64,000 nucleotides of DNA from Microcyclospora pomicola (taxonomy: Eukaryota; Ascomycota; Dothideomycetes; Capnodiales), in assembly GCA_002786065.1 (NCBI GenBank), contig NHNY01000020.1:186001-250000 (forward strand), written 5' to 3'. Within the stretch, counting starts at the first letter, position 1. Every line of letters begins with the position of its first letter. Shown in pieces: positions 22,012 through 32,046 of this stretch. The notes under the pieces are model-generated. The model did no database searches. It was not told the origin of the DNA and was given only the letters and a program-made list of their open reading frames with translations. The position numbers were made by a program, and so were the translations under genes.

Positions 22012-22051
22012 AGGAGTTGCCCCGTTCCCGCGACTGAATCTGCTTGGAGAG

Positions 22052-22080
22052 GTATGTATACCTTGTATTTTCCAATACAA
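22052..22080. repeat. Two adjacent small inverted repeats
   Basis: GGTAT-GT-ATACC (about 22051-22062) is followed at once by TTGTATT-TTCC-AATACAA (22063-22080), a 7-bp stem with a tetraloop. They follow the 24-bp palindrome by about 40 bp. A role in 3' end formation of the carrier transcript is possible but unproven. Confidence 0.55.
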
Positions 22081-22712
22081 CGAGATTTCAAATCTCCTCG
22101 TGGCCAATCGTGGACAGGAGTAGACATGCAGTCTGGCGCCGATTGACCAACACTTGTCAACCTATCAGGTATGCAGTGTGTGGTAGAAATGTGCGATCGC
22201 ATCAGAACCCATCAGCCCAAGAATTTTGCACGTCCGTTAGCGTAGCCGTAAGTTCAGCCAATCAACGATGATTTATTGTCTATCACCTATACATACCTTA
22301 TCAATGCACGTTCGTGCCCATGCGTCCCTGTCAGCACTGAGCTCATAGATCATGTTATCAAGCATGGCAGCGGAAAGTAGCAGACTACACATGGCCACGA
22401 TAGGAAGCAAAGCAGCACCGAACACGACCACCAAGGAGGAATGAGCTTCAAGTTCAAACGTTATAGATTAATTGTTATGCCCATGCTACGCTATGCTGTG
22501 GTGTCCAGAAACCTAACCCCATGCTATACAAGTTCCTCCGGAAGTTATTCGTACAGCGCTTGATCGTGAACACCGTTCATCAATAACCAAGAAAACAACA
22601 TTGACTTTTGCTTATACACGCAGGCTCTGAGATGATGCCTGCATCATCAAGGAGATATTGCTCGGAGCTCTCTCCGTATGGTCATAATTTGAAACAGGGG
22701 AAAGATGTTGTA

Positions 22713-23978
22713 TCAACAGCCGAACATGTACGCCACTAGAGCGAGCAGCTGAAGCGCGATGAGCACGCTCACCCACGTAGCAGGTGCACGGCCAATCACG
22801 GTCTGCGCACCGGATACGTAGGAGTGAATTGCCACTGGACTGCCTGTGGTCGACGTCAGTGTCGAAGCGGGATGACCGGTGCTGGCGGCGGGGACAGTGC
22901 GGGTGGAGATGCTGGACGAGTGGATTGGCAGGCTGACAGTCCGGGCCAAGGTTGGAGGTACTGTGGAAGACGTACTGCTCGAGGAGGAACTGCTTGACAG
23001 CGGAGAGGCAGAGGAGTGCTCGGTCGAGAAGGCTGTCGACGAGATTGCTTCTGGCTGCACGTGGCTGACGGACGTTGCCTCGGGAGTGGTCGATACACTT
23101 GAATTGATTTGGTCCATGGTCATGGACGACACTGTTGAGCTGGAAGGAGTCGCCGAGCTTGCTGATTGCGATGTTGTTGCAGACGCGACAGCTACGCTGG
23201 TTACAAACGTCGACAAAGTGGACGGAGCTGCCGTCGTTGCCGTAGTTGCAGCCTGAGCTTGCGGTTGCGCTATCCGGCCTGTATTCGCCAAGTTCGCGCC
23301 CATGATGGCATTGGACCACGTCTGCGCCATGATAGCATATCCCGCATCAGTTGGGTGCGTACCATCGGATGACAAGTCGCTCCACGGAACGGCATCTACC
23401 ATGTCCACGAATTGAACCTTCTGGCCCTGAGCGGCGGCTGTCTGTGCGACGGTTGCAAGGCCCGTGTTCAGTGTCTTGAGGCATGCTTCGATGGCAGGGT
23501 TCTTGTTGTGGATGAGAGACGACATCAAGATGAGTGCATTCGGGCTTGTCGCTCTCAAATGGCTGAGGAGGGTCTCGAAGCGTTGTGGTGCTGTCGTGAT
23601 CGGCTGCCGTTGAGCAGCACAATCATTAGTCCCGAGATGGATGAGCACAACTTCGGGATCCGAGTTATAAGCCCCAGACGCCATTGCTTGATCATCTACT
23701 TCAGAGATCGTGTGACCAGGATAGGCTTCGCATAGGTTGTTTGACATGGTACCGTGGGCAACAGTACCGACGTACGTGACTCCATATCCTTGGGCTTCGA
23801 GCAGGTTGCGGAGGGTGAGACGATAGCCATTGCCATCGGAGGAATCTGTGCCCCAGGTGATTGATGCGCCCAGCGGTAAGATCTTCAGGTCTACGCCATT
23901 GTTAACGGAGGCGTTGACAATGACAGAGAAGGCTAAGATGGATGTGGCCGCATTGGTGAAGAAGGAGAACATGCTCAT
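22713..23978 (-). CDS. Secreted SGNH/GDSL-type esterase with Ser/Thr-rich tail
   Basis: The start is ATG 23978 (MSMFSFF), 421 aa; the open frame upstream begins at a GTG. A signal peptide covers about residues 1-24. SGNH blocks are present: block I LPLGASITWG with Ser39, block III LIHLGTNDC, and block V DGTHPTDAGY with the Asp/His pair. The catalytic half ends near residue 240 and is followed by about 140 residues of Ser/Thr/Ala-rich sequence, probably O-mannosylated. The last 25 residues are hydrophobic (WVSVLIALQLLALVAYMFGC), consistent with a GPI-anchor signal or a single membrane anchor. Such enzymes hydrolyse ester bonds in cell-wall polysaccharides or lipids; the substrate is unknown. 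Confidence 0.85.
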   Translation of the reverse strand: MSMFSFFTNAATSILAFSVIVNASVNNGVDLKILPLGASITWGTDSSDGNGYRLTLRNLLEAQGYGVTYVGTVAHGTMSNNLCEAYPGHTISEVDDQAMASGAYNSDPEVVLIHLGTNDCAAQRQPITTAPQRFETLLSHLRATSPNALILMSSLIHNKNPAIEACLKTLNTGLATVAQTAAAQGQKVQFVDMVDAVPWSDLSSDGTHPTDAGYAIMAQTWSNAIMGANLANTGRIAQPQAQAATTATTAAPSTLSTFVTSVAVASATTSQSASSATPSSSTVSSMTMDQINSSVSTTPEATSVSHVQPEAISSTAFSTEHSSASPLSSSSSSSSTSSTVPPTLARTVSLPIHSSSISTRTVPAASTGHPASTLTSTTGSPVAIHSYVSGAQTVIGRAPATWVSVLIALQLLALVAYMFGC

Positions 23979-24907
23979 AAGTATCTCAGGGTTGGGTCGG
24001 CGAGCTTGCACGAGTGGTTTCCAGATGCAAGGATTGGAGATTTCGGATCGACGAGTTGATCAAGGAATGAGAAAGTCGGAGATCGCAGGAAGAGCAGGTA
24101 AAGTAGGGATAAAACAATGGAGGAGTGATAGCAATATTCGTCGCACAGGTAGTGGTAGGAGAAGAGCCGCGATTCGAAAGTTGCACGAGGAGTTGATGCT
24201 CAGATGTAGTGATGCGATGGGTTGCCAATGGCTCTGGAATGCGGGTTGTGATTGGAAAGAGAAGCTGCGGTTTTCGAACATCCTTACCTTACTTATGTGC
24301 AAACCCGGGGACTGTACGCCCATGAGAATGCACACACTCCGAAGCACTCGAATTGTTCTCGCGCTGCCAATGGAACGACTGACGTCCAGCCTGGATGGAG
24401 AATTAGCTAATGGTGCAGTCTACAGATCACGGCTGATGGCGCCAATTGCTAAGAATATGCTCACACGTGCCGTTATGAAGTCAACCACAGGATACGAGCA
24501 TAAGGCGCCTCCAGCGAACACGAGAAACGGCATACTGAGAAGGAAATTTGGAACTGGCGTTGTTCAGCTCTCGTGGATGAAGCATTGAAGAATCATCGGC
24601 ACGGGCCTCGCGCTTAAACATTCTGGAAAAGCCTTAATGTGCTCGGCAACTTGAGACGCGAAATGGCGCATTGGCTCCGTCGGGTGGACGCATATAGCTG
24701 CAGACTTTTTTAGGTCGCGCCATTCTTTGACTAGAATCATCCTCAAGGCATGAGTCTCGTGTCTCTCCAGGTCACGCTGGCATGTCTTGTCATGACATTT
24801 GCCGTCAAACCCCGCATGTTTCCATTGCTGCAGCAGAGGTCTAAACGACGCCTCTGGGAGGCTTGTTCGGGGTTCGCCGTCTATACGGTCTACGACCTGG
24901 AAGGTTT
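23979..24907. other. SGNH hydrolase promoter and SEC63 3' flank
   Basis: A long open frame on the plus strand (to 24588) starts inside the antisense of the hydrolase and shows no family features, so no gene is called. CCTTACCTTAC lies at 24282-24292, about 300 bp upstream of the hydrolase ATG. Confidence 0.5.
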
Positions 24908-27034
24908 TCACTCGTCGTCCGTATCTGTATCAGTGTCCGTCTCACTATCGCTCTCCTCGTCTTCATCCGTCCCGCTCTCGTAGTCGCTCTCTTCGTCCGC
25001 GAGTTGTTTCCCACGTTTCTTCGCCGGCCGCTCTTGTTTAGTCGGATCTGCCGTCGCCTGACCTTTCAGCATCGCCATTTGGCCTGCTATTGAATCTATA
25101 TTTGGTCAGTCACGTCAGTTCCAAGACTGGAGGGGGTTGAGTAGCATACCTTCTTCCGGCTCACTGATATCATCGTCGCTGTCAACATCGTCTGCCTTCG
25201 AAGCGTCCTCCACATTTAGCACCGCCTCGCACTTGTGGTCGAAACCAATGTAGCTGTCGCAGACCAGCTGCATCTGGAATCTGAATGGCCCAACCTGCGG
25301 AGGCGCCTGAAATTGCATCTTGAGGGTCACGACCTCGAACGTCGGTTTCCCATCCGCATCGAAGGGATTTTTGTCAAAGGTCGAAAAGCTGAAGGGCGGC
25401 ACGGCGATCTTGCCTTGTCGGTCGTCGGTCAGGAACACGTGCCATTTCGGTGCTCGGTCTTTAGCAAAGTAAGGTGCGTATGCAAGAGGAACGTGAAACT
25501 GCTCTGGTTCTACCTTTTGTGCTTTGAGGTCACCCTCTGCTGGATCGACATCCAGTAGATCTTTTTCGGCTACTGGAGGGACATTCGCTGTTCCTGGTGG
25601 GATGAAGCGACCCTTTACAACAAACTGCACAAGTGAAGAAGGAATGATGCACTTCTCTCCCTGCACTTTGAAAAACGTCTTTTCCACTTGCAGGAATGGT
25701 AACTGCCGTGCCACATTTTCTGCCACTTGCAGACGATCCGATGTCAGTCCAGCAGCTCGAGCTAGCGCTTGACGTTGTTCGGCTGGAAGGGACATGAAAT
25801 TCTGAACGCTCAGATGTTGTTTCTTTGCGCTTGCCTTGAGTTCGATGTCGCGTATGATTTTGGGAGTGAAGTGTGGCAATTGTAGCAGTGGAAGCGGATC
25901 TTGGGTCGGCACAGCCTGCGTGAGACTCTGACTGAACTTATAAGCAGACATGACTGGAGAGACCCAGCCATATGCTAAGCTGAGAGAAATGAATGCCTCA
26001 TTGAGCTGGAGCGCTGTGGGCGTGATCTCGTATTTCTCTGCCTCGAGAACTTTGTCCTCAAGATCCAGGCGGTATAAGTAAGCCCAGATCAAGGCAAGAG
26101 TCTTGCGACGTACTGGATCTTCGAGATCCTCCAGCTTTTGTCGATCTTTGGCCGCAAGACCTGCATTCTGCAAGCGTTTCTCGATCTTGCCTAGACCACT
26201 GTCCGCCTTTGCGCCGTGTAGTATGTCGCTGTATTCCATAGCAGAGCTCACTGCCACAGCAGTCTCCCCAGCATCCATGCGCTCCTTGAACTCTTTGAAC
26301 ATGCTGCCGGCGCTGGTAACCAGAATGCGCTCGCGCGTCATCTTTTGCATGCCGTACCACCACTTCCCTACCAACCACGGCAGACCAATGCCCAATAACA
26401 ATCCGTATAAAACCAACACATATTTTCCACTGCCTTCTGCAACCAAGAATTGCGGTAATGCTATGCCGAAACTCGTGCTCTGCTTGCCGTCAGGGTTGCC
26501 ATACAGAACGAAGTTATTCCGGATCTCCTCGTCGGTCAACGCTTTGTATGCTTTTACAATCTCCACCCACTCGTCGTTCACGGACTCGATGGTTTGGTTG
26601 AGTTCAGGATTCGGTTGACGCTTGTCCGGGTGCATGGTAATCGAAAGTCGACGGTAGCGAGAGTTGATCTGTTTCTCTGTGGCCGACAGAGGCACCTCGA
26701 GGATGTCGTATGGATTCCAAATCTTGGGCACTGTCCGAGCTGTCACTGCCATGAGATAGATCATGTATCCTATGACCAGCCATCCCGTTCCTGCAATGAG
26801 CATGCGCTTGAGACGCAGCTCTTTACGCTTCTGCTTTGCGCGCTGTGAATCGATGACATCGGCATGTTCTGGCTGAAAGTCGCTTGTGATTTGGATCGCC
26901 TTGCCGGCCGAGGCGCCATCTGATGGTGCTCCCAGGAGAGTATATGTGAGCGGTAGTGTGACCAGCGAAGTCACTGTGAGTACAAAGAATGGGAAGAACT
27001 GAGCATCGGTATCGTAGCTGTATTCCGACGACAT
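24908..27034 (-). CDS. SEC63: ER translocation protein Sec63
   Basis: Two exons, 27034-25150 and 25095-24908, are joined across a 54-nt intron (GTATGC...ATATAG) to give 690 aa. Membrane spans lie near residues 13-35, 78-97 and 205-227. A J domain occupies about 107-182 with HPD at 135-137, placed between spans two and three as the family requires for a lumenal J domain that recruits Kar2/BiP. The Brl (Sec63) domain follows to about 620. The last exon encodes a lysine-rich then very acidic tail ending SETDTDTDTDDE, matching the CK2-phosphorylated tail that binds Sec62 in yeast. It works with Sec61/62/71/72 in post-translational import. The unspliced frame would stop early and lose this tail. 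Confidence 0.95.
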
Positions 27035-28390
27035 GATGGGCTCTCAGTTCCTTTTCGGTCCAGAAACGATGTTAGCGCTGGCCAATATCGTCGAGCTTGA
27101 AAAGAAGAGGAGAAGGGATTGACGGGGGCAAAGGTCGCGATCCCATATGCATGTGCTTGTACGTCAGGAATTATGTACTCGGCCCTCGAAATGCCACCTC
27201 GTCCAAAGTCCTTGCGGATAGAGCCGTTCTCACGGCGAGGAAGACGACACCTCTACCAATCCTCCACTTTTCGTTGTGCGAAAGCATGCCCGTACCCGTG
27301 TCGATTGGTCAGGCATTACAGTCATATGATCCTCATGTTGATCTGTGCATCCAAATTGATATCAATTCTGGCCTCCTCATTTGATGGATTGTCACGTGGT
27401 CTCCTGTGTGTCACCACAACGCTCTACGCTGGCTACGACATTGGATGAAATATTGCTATAAATGTACGAGTGCCTGCTGCTTGTGTGTAATGCTATCGAT
27501 CTCATCGCAGGACATGTTTATATTCGAGCTCAATACTCCAAGATTTCAAGACCAAAGGCGATGACACCATGACGAGAGGCGCATTGCAGCCAGATGAGGA
27601 CAACAGATTCTCGCCGGAAGATGGAATGACGATCGTAGCCTCGCTACTAATCTGTCAAGGTTCTTTGCTGATGGTGCAGTATTGAGGTCAATGAATGCTG
27701 AACGACATGAATTGTGCTCATATCTGCTCACTTGTGTGAGTGGCTTTCGCACAAATGATTGTCGACGGGTTATTCGACTCCATGTGACCAGAATGGAATG
27801 TACGCGAAGTGTAACAAACATGTAGTGCCCATGAATATCAGCATGGCAAGCAGTCAAGCATGAATACTTGAAAGTTTCGATCCACACATGTAATAACGTC
27901 CCTGTGAGCAACTTCAAACACTCTACGTCTGCACCAAATCTCCGACCCTGGTTCTCAATGGCGCGATGGCGCTGCAGGGATACTGTATCATTGACCGCCC
28001 TCGACCCGAAATTATCATGATTGTGCACCATTCGAGTCCGCTGCGGTCAAACTTGACCGATACAACACTTTGCCGACAACGTCGACGCCCGCTTGGCTTT
28101 GTTCAGCTTTGCAATACTGACAATGACGCTGTAGAGCTGGAGCTATTTATAACGTTGGCCGTTGGCGCTCAAGCACCATCAAGAATATCGTATAAGGTAG
28201 ATTGTCTGGAGTCCATCACTACACCCATCTGGCAACGCAGTACTTTGACGGTGTACATCATGTTATGTCGATAGTACCACGAATAGATACTTGCTCGCTT
28301 CGACCGTTCGTCGGCTTCTTCGAAGACGAATCGAGTCTTGATCAACTTCGAGTCGGAGCTTCCCAGAATCATCAAATTTGGTCACGCGGA
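27035..28390. other. Divergent promoter, SEC63 and GH13 amylase
   Basis: 1.36 kb with no gene I can support; short frames overlap in all phases. A TATTTATAA element is at about 28144-28152 and TAAGGTAG at 28193-28200, both 190-250 bp upstream of the amylase ATG. Confidence 0.5.
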
Positions 28391-30271
28391 ATGTCGTGGC
28401 TCAAAGCTTTTCGACGTACAGATGTCGCCGGCTCGTCCAAGGATGACCCACAGACCTGGCAGGTCAATCGACCTACCGTACCAAATTCCTACAAGTACCC
28501 TGATCCTGAAGATCGTGCAAGAAATCAGAACAGCGGGAGAAGCAAGCTGACCGCAGAGAATACTACGATCTTCCAGTCCTTCGAGTGGCATACCCCTTCC
28601 AGCCCTCCGTCACCCCATGAGACACATTCCAAGCACTCTCATTACACTCTACTGACTCGACTTCTTCCTGATCTTGCCAATCTGGGAGTTTCTACCATCT
28701 GGTTGCCACCGGGATGCAAGGCCAACAATCCTGGGGGCAACGGGTACGACTGCTATGATCTCTGGGACTTGGGCGAGTTTGACCAGAAGTGGTCTCGGAG
28801 TACCAAATGGGGATCTCGAGAAGAACTAGCAGACCTCATCAAGAAGGCGCATGAATCGGGTGTAGACTGTATCTTTGATGCGATCCTGAACCACAAGACT
28901 GCTGGGGATGTGACGGAGGAAACGTGGGCTGTTGAAGTCGATCCGAAGGACCGCAGGCTGGAGATCTGTGAGCCGAGAAAGATCGAGGCTTGGCTACGGT
29001 ATGAGTTTCCCGGGAGACGTAGAAAGGGTATGAAGTACTCGGACATGCAATGGGATCAGGATTGCTTCAATGGAACGGACTGGGACCAAAGAGAAAAGAA
29101 GAATGCCATTTTCAAATTGATCGATGATCCTGCCACGTTACCAAAGCCATTACCGCAACAAAGTGGCGCTCTCAACGGCGGTGTCAATCGACTAGCGAGA
29201 CTCGCAAACAGGAGGTCAGGTCCAGGCTCGCGCTCTACGACTCCGGCGCGCCGGCCGGGTAAAGGATGGGCGGATGATGTTGATGATCTCCATGGAAACT
29301 TTGATTACCTCCTCTTCTCCAACATCTATCATGCAAATCCCGAAGTCAAGCAGGATCTTCTGAACTGGGGAAAGTGGATGGTCCAAGATGTGGGAGTAGA
29401 CGGGTTCCGTCTGGATGCAGCTCAGCATTACTCTGCCGCATTCTGCAAGAAATTTGTGTCTCGAGTACAAGTTACCAGCTTGTCCAAACGTGACAGGTAC
29501 GCCCTTGTGGTTGGCGAGGTGTGGACAGGTGATGTCAAAAGGATCCTACGTTGGCTGGATGCTGTTGGTCAGGAGACCTACGCCTACGACTCCTGTCTCT
29601 TGTACAACTTCAGCCGCATCTCGGAAGACGTGCGCACCGGGAGCAGAAACGCCGACTTGCGAACCATACTGCGAGATTGTCTCACAGACGTCCGACCCCA
29701 ACAGAGCGTTACCTTTGTCACGAACCACGACACGCAGATTGGGCAGACGAGTTTTGTGCCTATGATGCGGGAGCTCAAATTGCTCTTCTACGCTTTCATA
29801 CTTCTGTGGGGCGACGGACTCCCGTGCGTATTCTGGGGAGATCTATACGGGACGAAGGGAAAGCATGCTGAGCCCCCAGCATGCCTTGCACGAGACGGCA
29901 GACGCAGTCTCCTGGCGGATCTGATGACGATCCGGAGAGTCTTTGCATATGGCAAGAGGACGAAATACTTCGATGCACAGTCTTGTATCGGATGGACGAG
30001 GGCTGGCACACCAGATCGCCCGGGCTGTGCAGTCGTGTTGAGTATCGCCAAGGAGGCTGACGTCAAGAAGATGTCCATCGGTGAAGCAGGAGACATCTGG
30101 GTTGATGTCCTTGGTGAGATGGGCCAACAGCAAAAAGTGGAGATCAATAAGGATGGATACGGAAGCTTTCCTTGTCAAGGCAAAGGTGCGAGTGTGTATG
30201 TGAACAAGAAGGAGACTGATCCAGGACTGTGGAGCACTAACTTCCGGATCGAAAACGTATGCGAAGCATAA
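28391..30271 (+). CDS. GH13 alpha-amylase, cytosolic type
   Basis: The start is ATG 28391 (MSWLKAFRRTD), 626 aa. The upstream part of the open frame is not protein-like and starts at a non-canonical codon. GH13 regions are clear: the catalytic nucleophile in GFRLDAAQHY (about Asp342), the acid/base in VVGEVW (about Glu376) and the transition-state aspartate in VTNHDTQ (about Asp447). Domain B has the extra calcium-site sequences of bacterial liquefying-type (GH13_5) amylases, plus a fungal insert of about 40 basic, low-complexity residues (near 260-300). No signal peptide is present, so it should act on cytosolic glucan or glycogen, or be involved in wall alpha-glucan synthesis as proposed for intracellular fungal GH13_5 proteins. 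A secreted lipase gene follows 524 bp downstream. Confidence 0.88.
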   Translation: MSWLKAFRRTDVAGSSKDDPQTWQVNRPTVPNSYKYPDPEDRARNQNSGRSKLTAENTTIFQSFEWHTPSSPPSPHETHSKHSHYTLLTRLLPDLANLGVSTIWLPPGCKANNPGGNGYDCYDLWDLGEFDQKWSRSTKWGSREELADLIKKAHESGVDCIFDAILNHKTAGDVTEETWAVEVDPKDRRLEICEPRKIEAWLRYEFPGRRRKGMKYSDMQWDQDCFNGTDWDQREKKNAIFKLIDDPATLPKPLPQQSGALNGGVNRLARLANRRSGPGSRSTTPARRPGKGWADDVDDLHGNFDYLLFSNIYHANPEVKQDLLNWGKWMVQDVGVDGFRLDAAQHYSAAFCKKFVSRVQVTSLSKRDRYALVVGEVWTGDVKRILRWLDAVGQETYAYDSCLLYNFSRISEDVRTGSRNADLRTILRDCLTDVRPQQSVTFVTNHDTQIGQTSFVPMMRELKLLFYAFILLWGDGLPCVFWGDLYGTKGKHAEPPACLARDGRRSLLADLMTIRRVFAYGKRTKYFDAQSCIGWTRAGTPDRPGCAVVLSIAKEADVKKMSIGEAGDIWVDVLGEMGQQQKVEINKDGYGSFPCQGKGASVYVNKKETDPGLWSTNFRIENVCEA

Positions 30272-30795
30272 AGGTAGTCACTTCTACAAGCCTTGTCGAC
30301 CCATGACGTTGCTAGACGTCAAATGTCATTTCATCGCGATGATGACCGGGACATGACAGGCGATCCGCGTCCGTCCCATCTGGTGTGAGTTTTGCAGCAA
30401 TGCGAGTGGTGGTTAGGCTGATGTCGATCAATCCTGCGGCTGACATGGAGTTGCCACGTTGAGAAGAACACCAATCACAACTCATGCCCATCTACCCAGC
30501 CACTCTGCTTGACATGCACCGCCATCTTGATGCATATGGAATCTTTACACAGCTGAGCTGACACGAGCACTAGATGGGTCACATGGATAGACACTCTGTT
30601 GACGACTCGGATATAAGCACGAAAGCCATATGTGAGGCCAATGTCCACGAACTGGTGACCATCGGAAGATCTCCTAACGCCGTGGTCATGCAGCAGAGAG
30701 AATAGGATATAAGTATTTATGGGCAGAGTTAAGTGAAGCTATTCTCACACAAACTTGAATCAGTCTTTTTCATTTCGTTCATCTTTCCAACAACA
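30272..30795. other. Promoter of the LIP lipase gene
   Basis: No gene is seen in 524 bp. A TATA box is annotated at 30708-30715. Confidence 0.5.
30708..30715 (+). promoter_or_regulatory. TATA box of the LIP lipase gene
   Basis: TATAAGTA lies 81 bp upstream of the lipase ATG at 30796, in an A/T-rich window. Distance and sequence fit a fungal TATA element. Confidence 0.45.
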
Positions 30796-32046
30796 ATGCT
30801 GCTGAGCGCAATGAAGCCCTTCGTCTTGTTCGTACTGGGTGCACTTTCGGTCACAGCGACCCCCATCTCCTCTGCCACACCTATTCCACCTTCTCAAGAT
30901 CCATGGTACACGGCCCCGAAAGACTTCGAGGATGCAGCCCCGGGATCTGTCCTGCGAGTCCGGTCCGCAGTCGGGAACTTGACGACGATCTACGACAATA
31001 GTTCCGAGGCTTACAACATCCTGTATCGCACCACAGATGCACGTTACTGTCCTTCGTGGGCGGTCACAACACTTTTCGTTCCCAAGAAAACCAATGGGAG
31101 TGCACTTTTGTCCTACCAGATCCCATACAACAGCGCCAGTGTTGATGGTAGTCCGACTTACTTGCTGTACAACCCCGGGAACGGCTCTGTCTACCCAGAT
31201 ATCCAGACTGCGCTGGGGAATGGCTGGTACGTGAACGTCCCGGACTTCGAGGGACCCCTGGCATCCTTCGGCTTAGGGATCCAAGAAGGCCACGCAACTC
31301 TTGACAGTATCAGGGCAGCTTTCCACACTGGATTTGGCATGTCTAGCCACGCACGATGTGCATTATGGGGTTACTCTGGAGGTAGCCTTGCGAGCGAGTG
31401 GGCAGCAGAACTACACGGCCAGTATTCGCCTGAGCTGAAGCTTGCTGGCATGGCCCTTGGAGGCTTGGCGTCGAACATCACCAGTATCGTGCTCGACCAC
31501 CTGTCGGGCAACATCTGGGCTGGGTTGTTCCCATCACTACTCGTTGGCATGAGCACCCAATCTCCCGAGCTGGAACATTTCTTGACCACTCACTTGAAGC
31601 CCGAAGGGTCGCACAACCGCAGCGACTTCCTGGCTGTCAAGCATATGCCGTTCGCCGAGGCTTACACGCATTACGGATATGTCGACATGTTTTCTTACTT
31701 TGTCAACGGCCGAGCTGATATCGAGGCACCTGCGGTGCAGTCAGTCTTTAGTCAACAAGGGATAATGGGATATCATGGCGTTCCATCCATGCCGCTTTAC
31801 ATCTACAAGGCGATCCAAGATGAGATTACAGAAATAGCGGATACCGATCGTCAGGTCAAGCGGTACTGCGAGATAGGCGCTGACATCTTGTATGAACGGA
31901 ACAGAGTCGGCGGTCATCTAGCGGAAGAGCTCAATGGTGTTTCGCATGCGTTCCAATGGCTCAGCGCTGTCTTGGACGGCACCCTGGACCAGACCGGGTG
32001 CACTATCAGGAATGTGAGCTGGAATGTGACAGACCAGCCGCTGTAA
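30796..32046 (+). CDS. Secretory lipase of the LIP family
   Basis: The start is ATG 30796 (MLLSAMKPFV) with the context CAACAATG; the next Met, five residues on, is an alternative. Length is 416 aa. A signal peptide runs to about residue 20 (SVTATP). The nucleophile elbow GYSGG places Ser194. Family features of PF03583 are DPWYTAP near the N-terminus, the PDFEGP loop, and a C-terminal RVGGHLAE carrying the likely catalytic His. At least seven N-glycosylation sequons are present. By family it is an extracellular triacylglycerol lipase like those of Candida and Malassezia. It begins the secretion-rich part of the window. Confidence 0.88.
   Translation: MLLSAMKPFVLFVLGALSVTATPISSATPIPPSQDPWYTAPKDFEDAAPGSVLRVRSAVGNLTTIYDNSSEAYNILYRTTDARYCPSWAVTTLFVPKKTNGSALLSYQIPYNSASVDGSPTYLLYNPGNGSVYPDIQTALGNGWYVNVPDFEGPLASFGLGIQEGHATLDSIRAAFHTGFGMSSHARCALWGYSGGSLASEWAAELHGQYSPELKLAGMALGGLASNITSIVLDHLSGNIWAGLFPSLLVGMSTQSPELEHFLTTHLKPEGSHNRSDFLAVKHMPFAEAYTHYGYVDMFSYFVNGRADIEAPAVQSVFSQQGIMGYHGVPSMPLYIYKAIQDEITEIADTDRQVKRYCEIGADILYERNRVGGHLAEELNGVSHAFQWLSAVLDGTLDQTGCTIRNVSWNVTDQPL

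Larger units (their letters stand above)
21657..22712. other. 1-kb convergent intergenic region with hairpins
   Basis: Separates the 3' ends of the phosphate carrier and the SGNH hydrolase. No gene is supported. It holds three inverted repeats within about 95 bp (21988-22080), listed separately. Confidence 0.55.

Noticed and set aside
23830-24588. 252-codon plus-strand frame overlapping the SGNH hydrolase start
   Set aside because: It begins inside antisense coding sequence, has no domain, and composition changes where the real gene ends.
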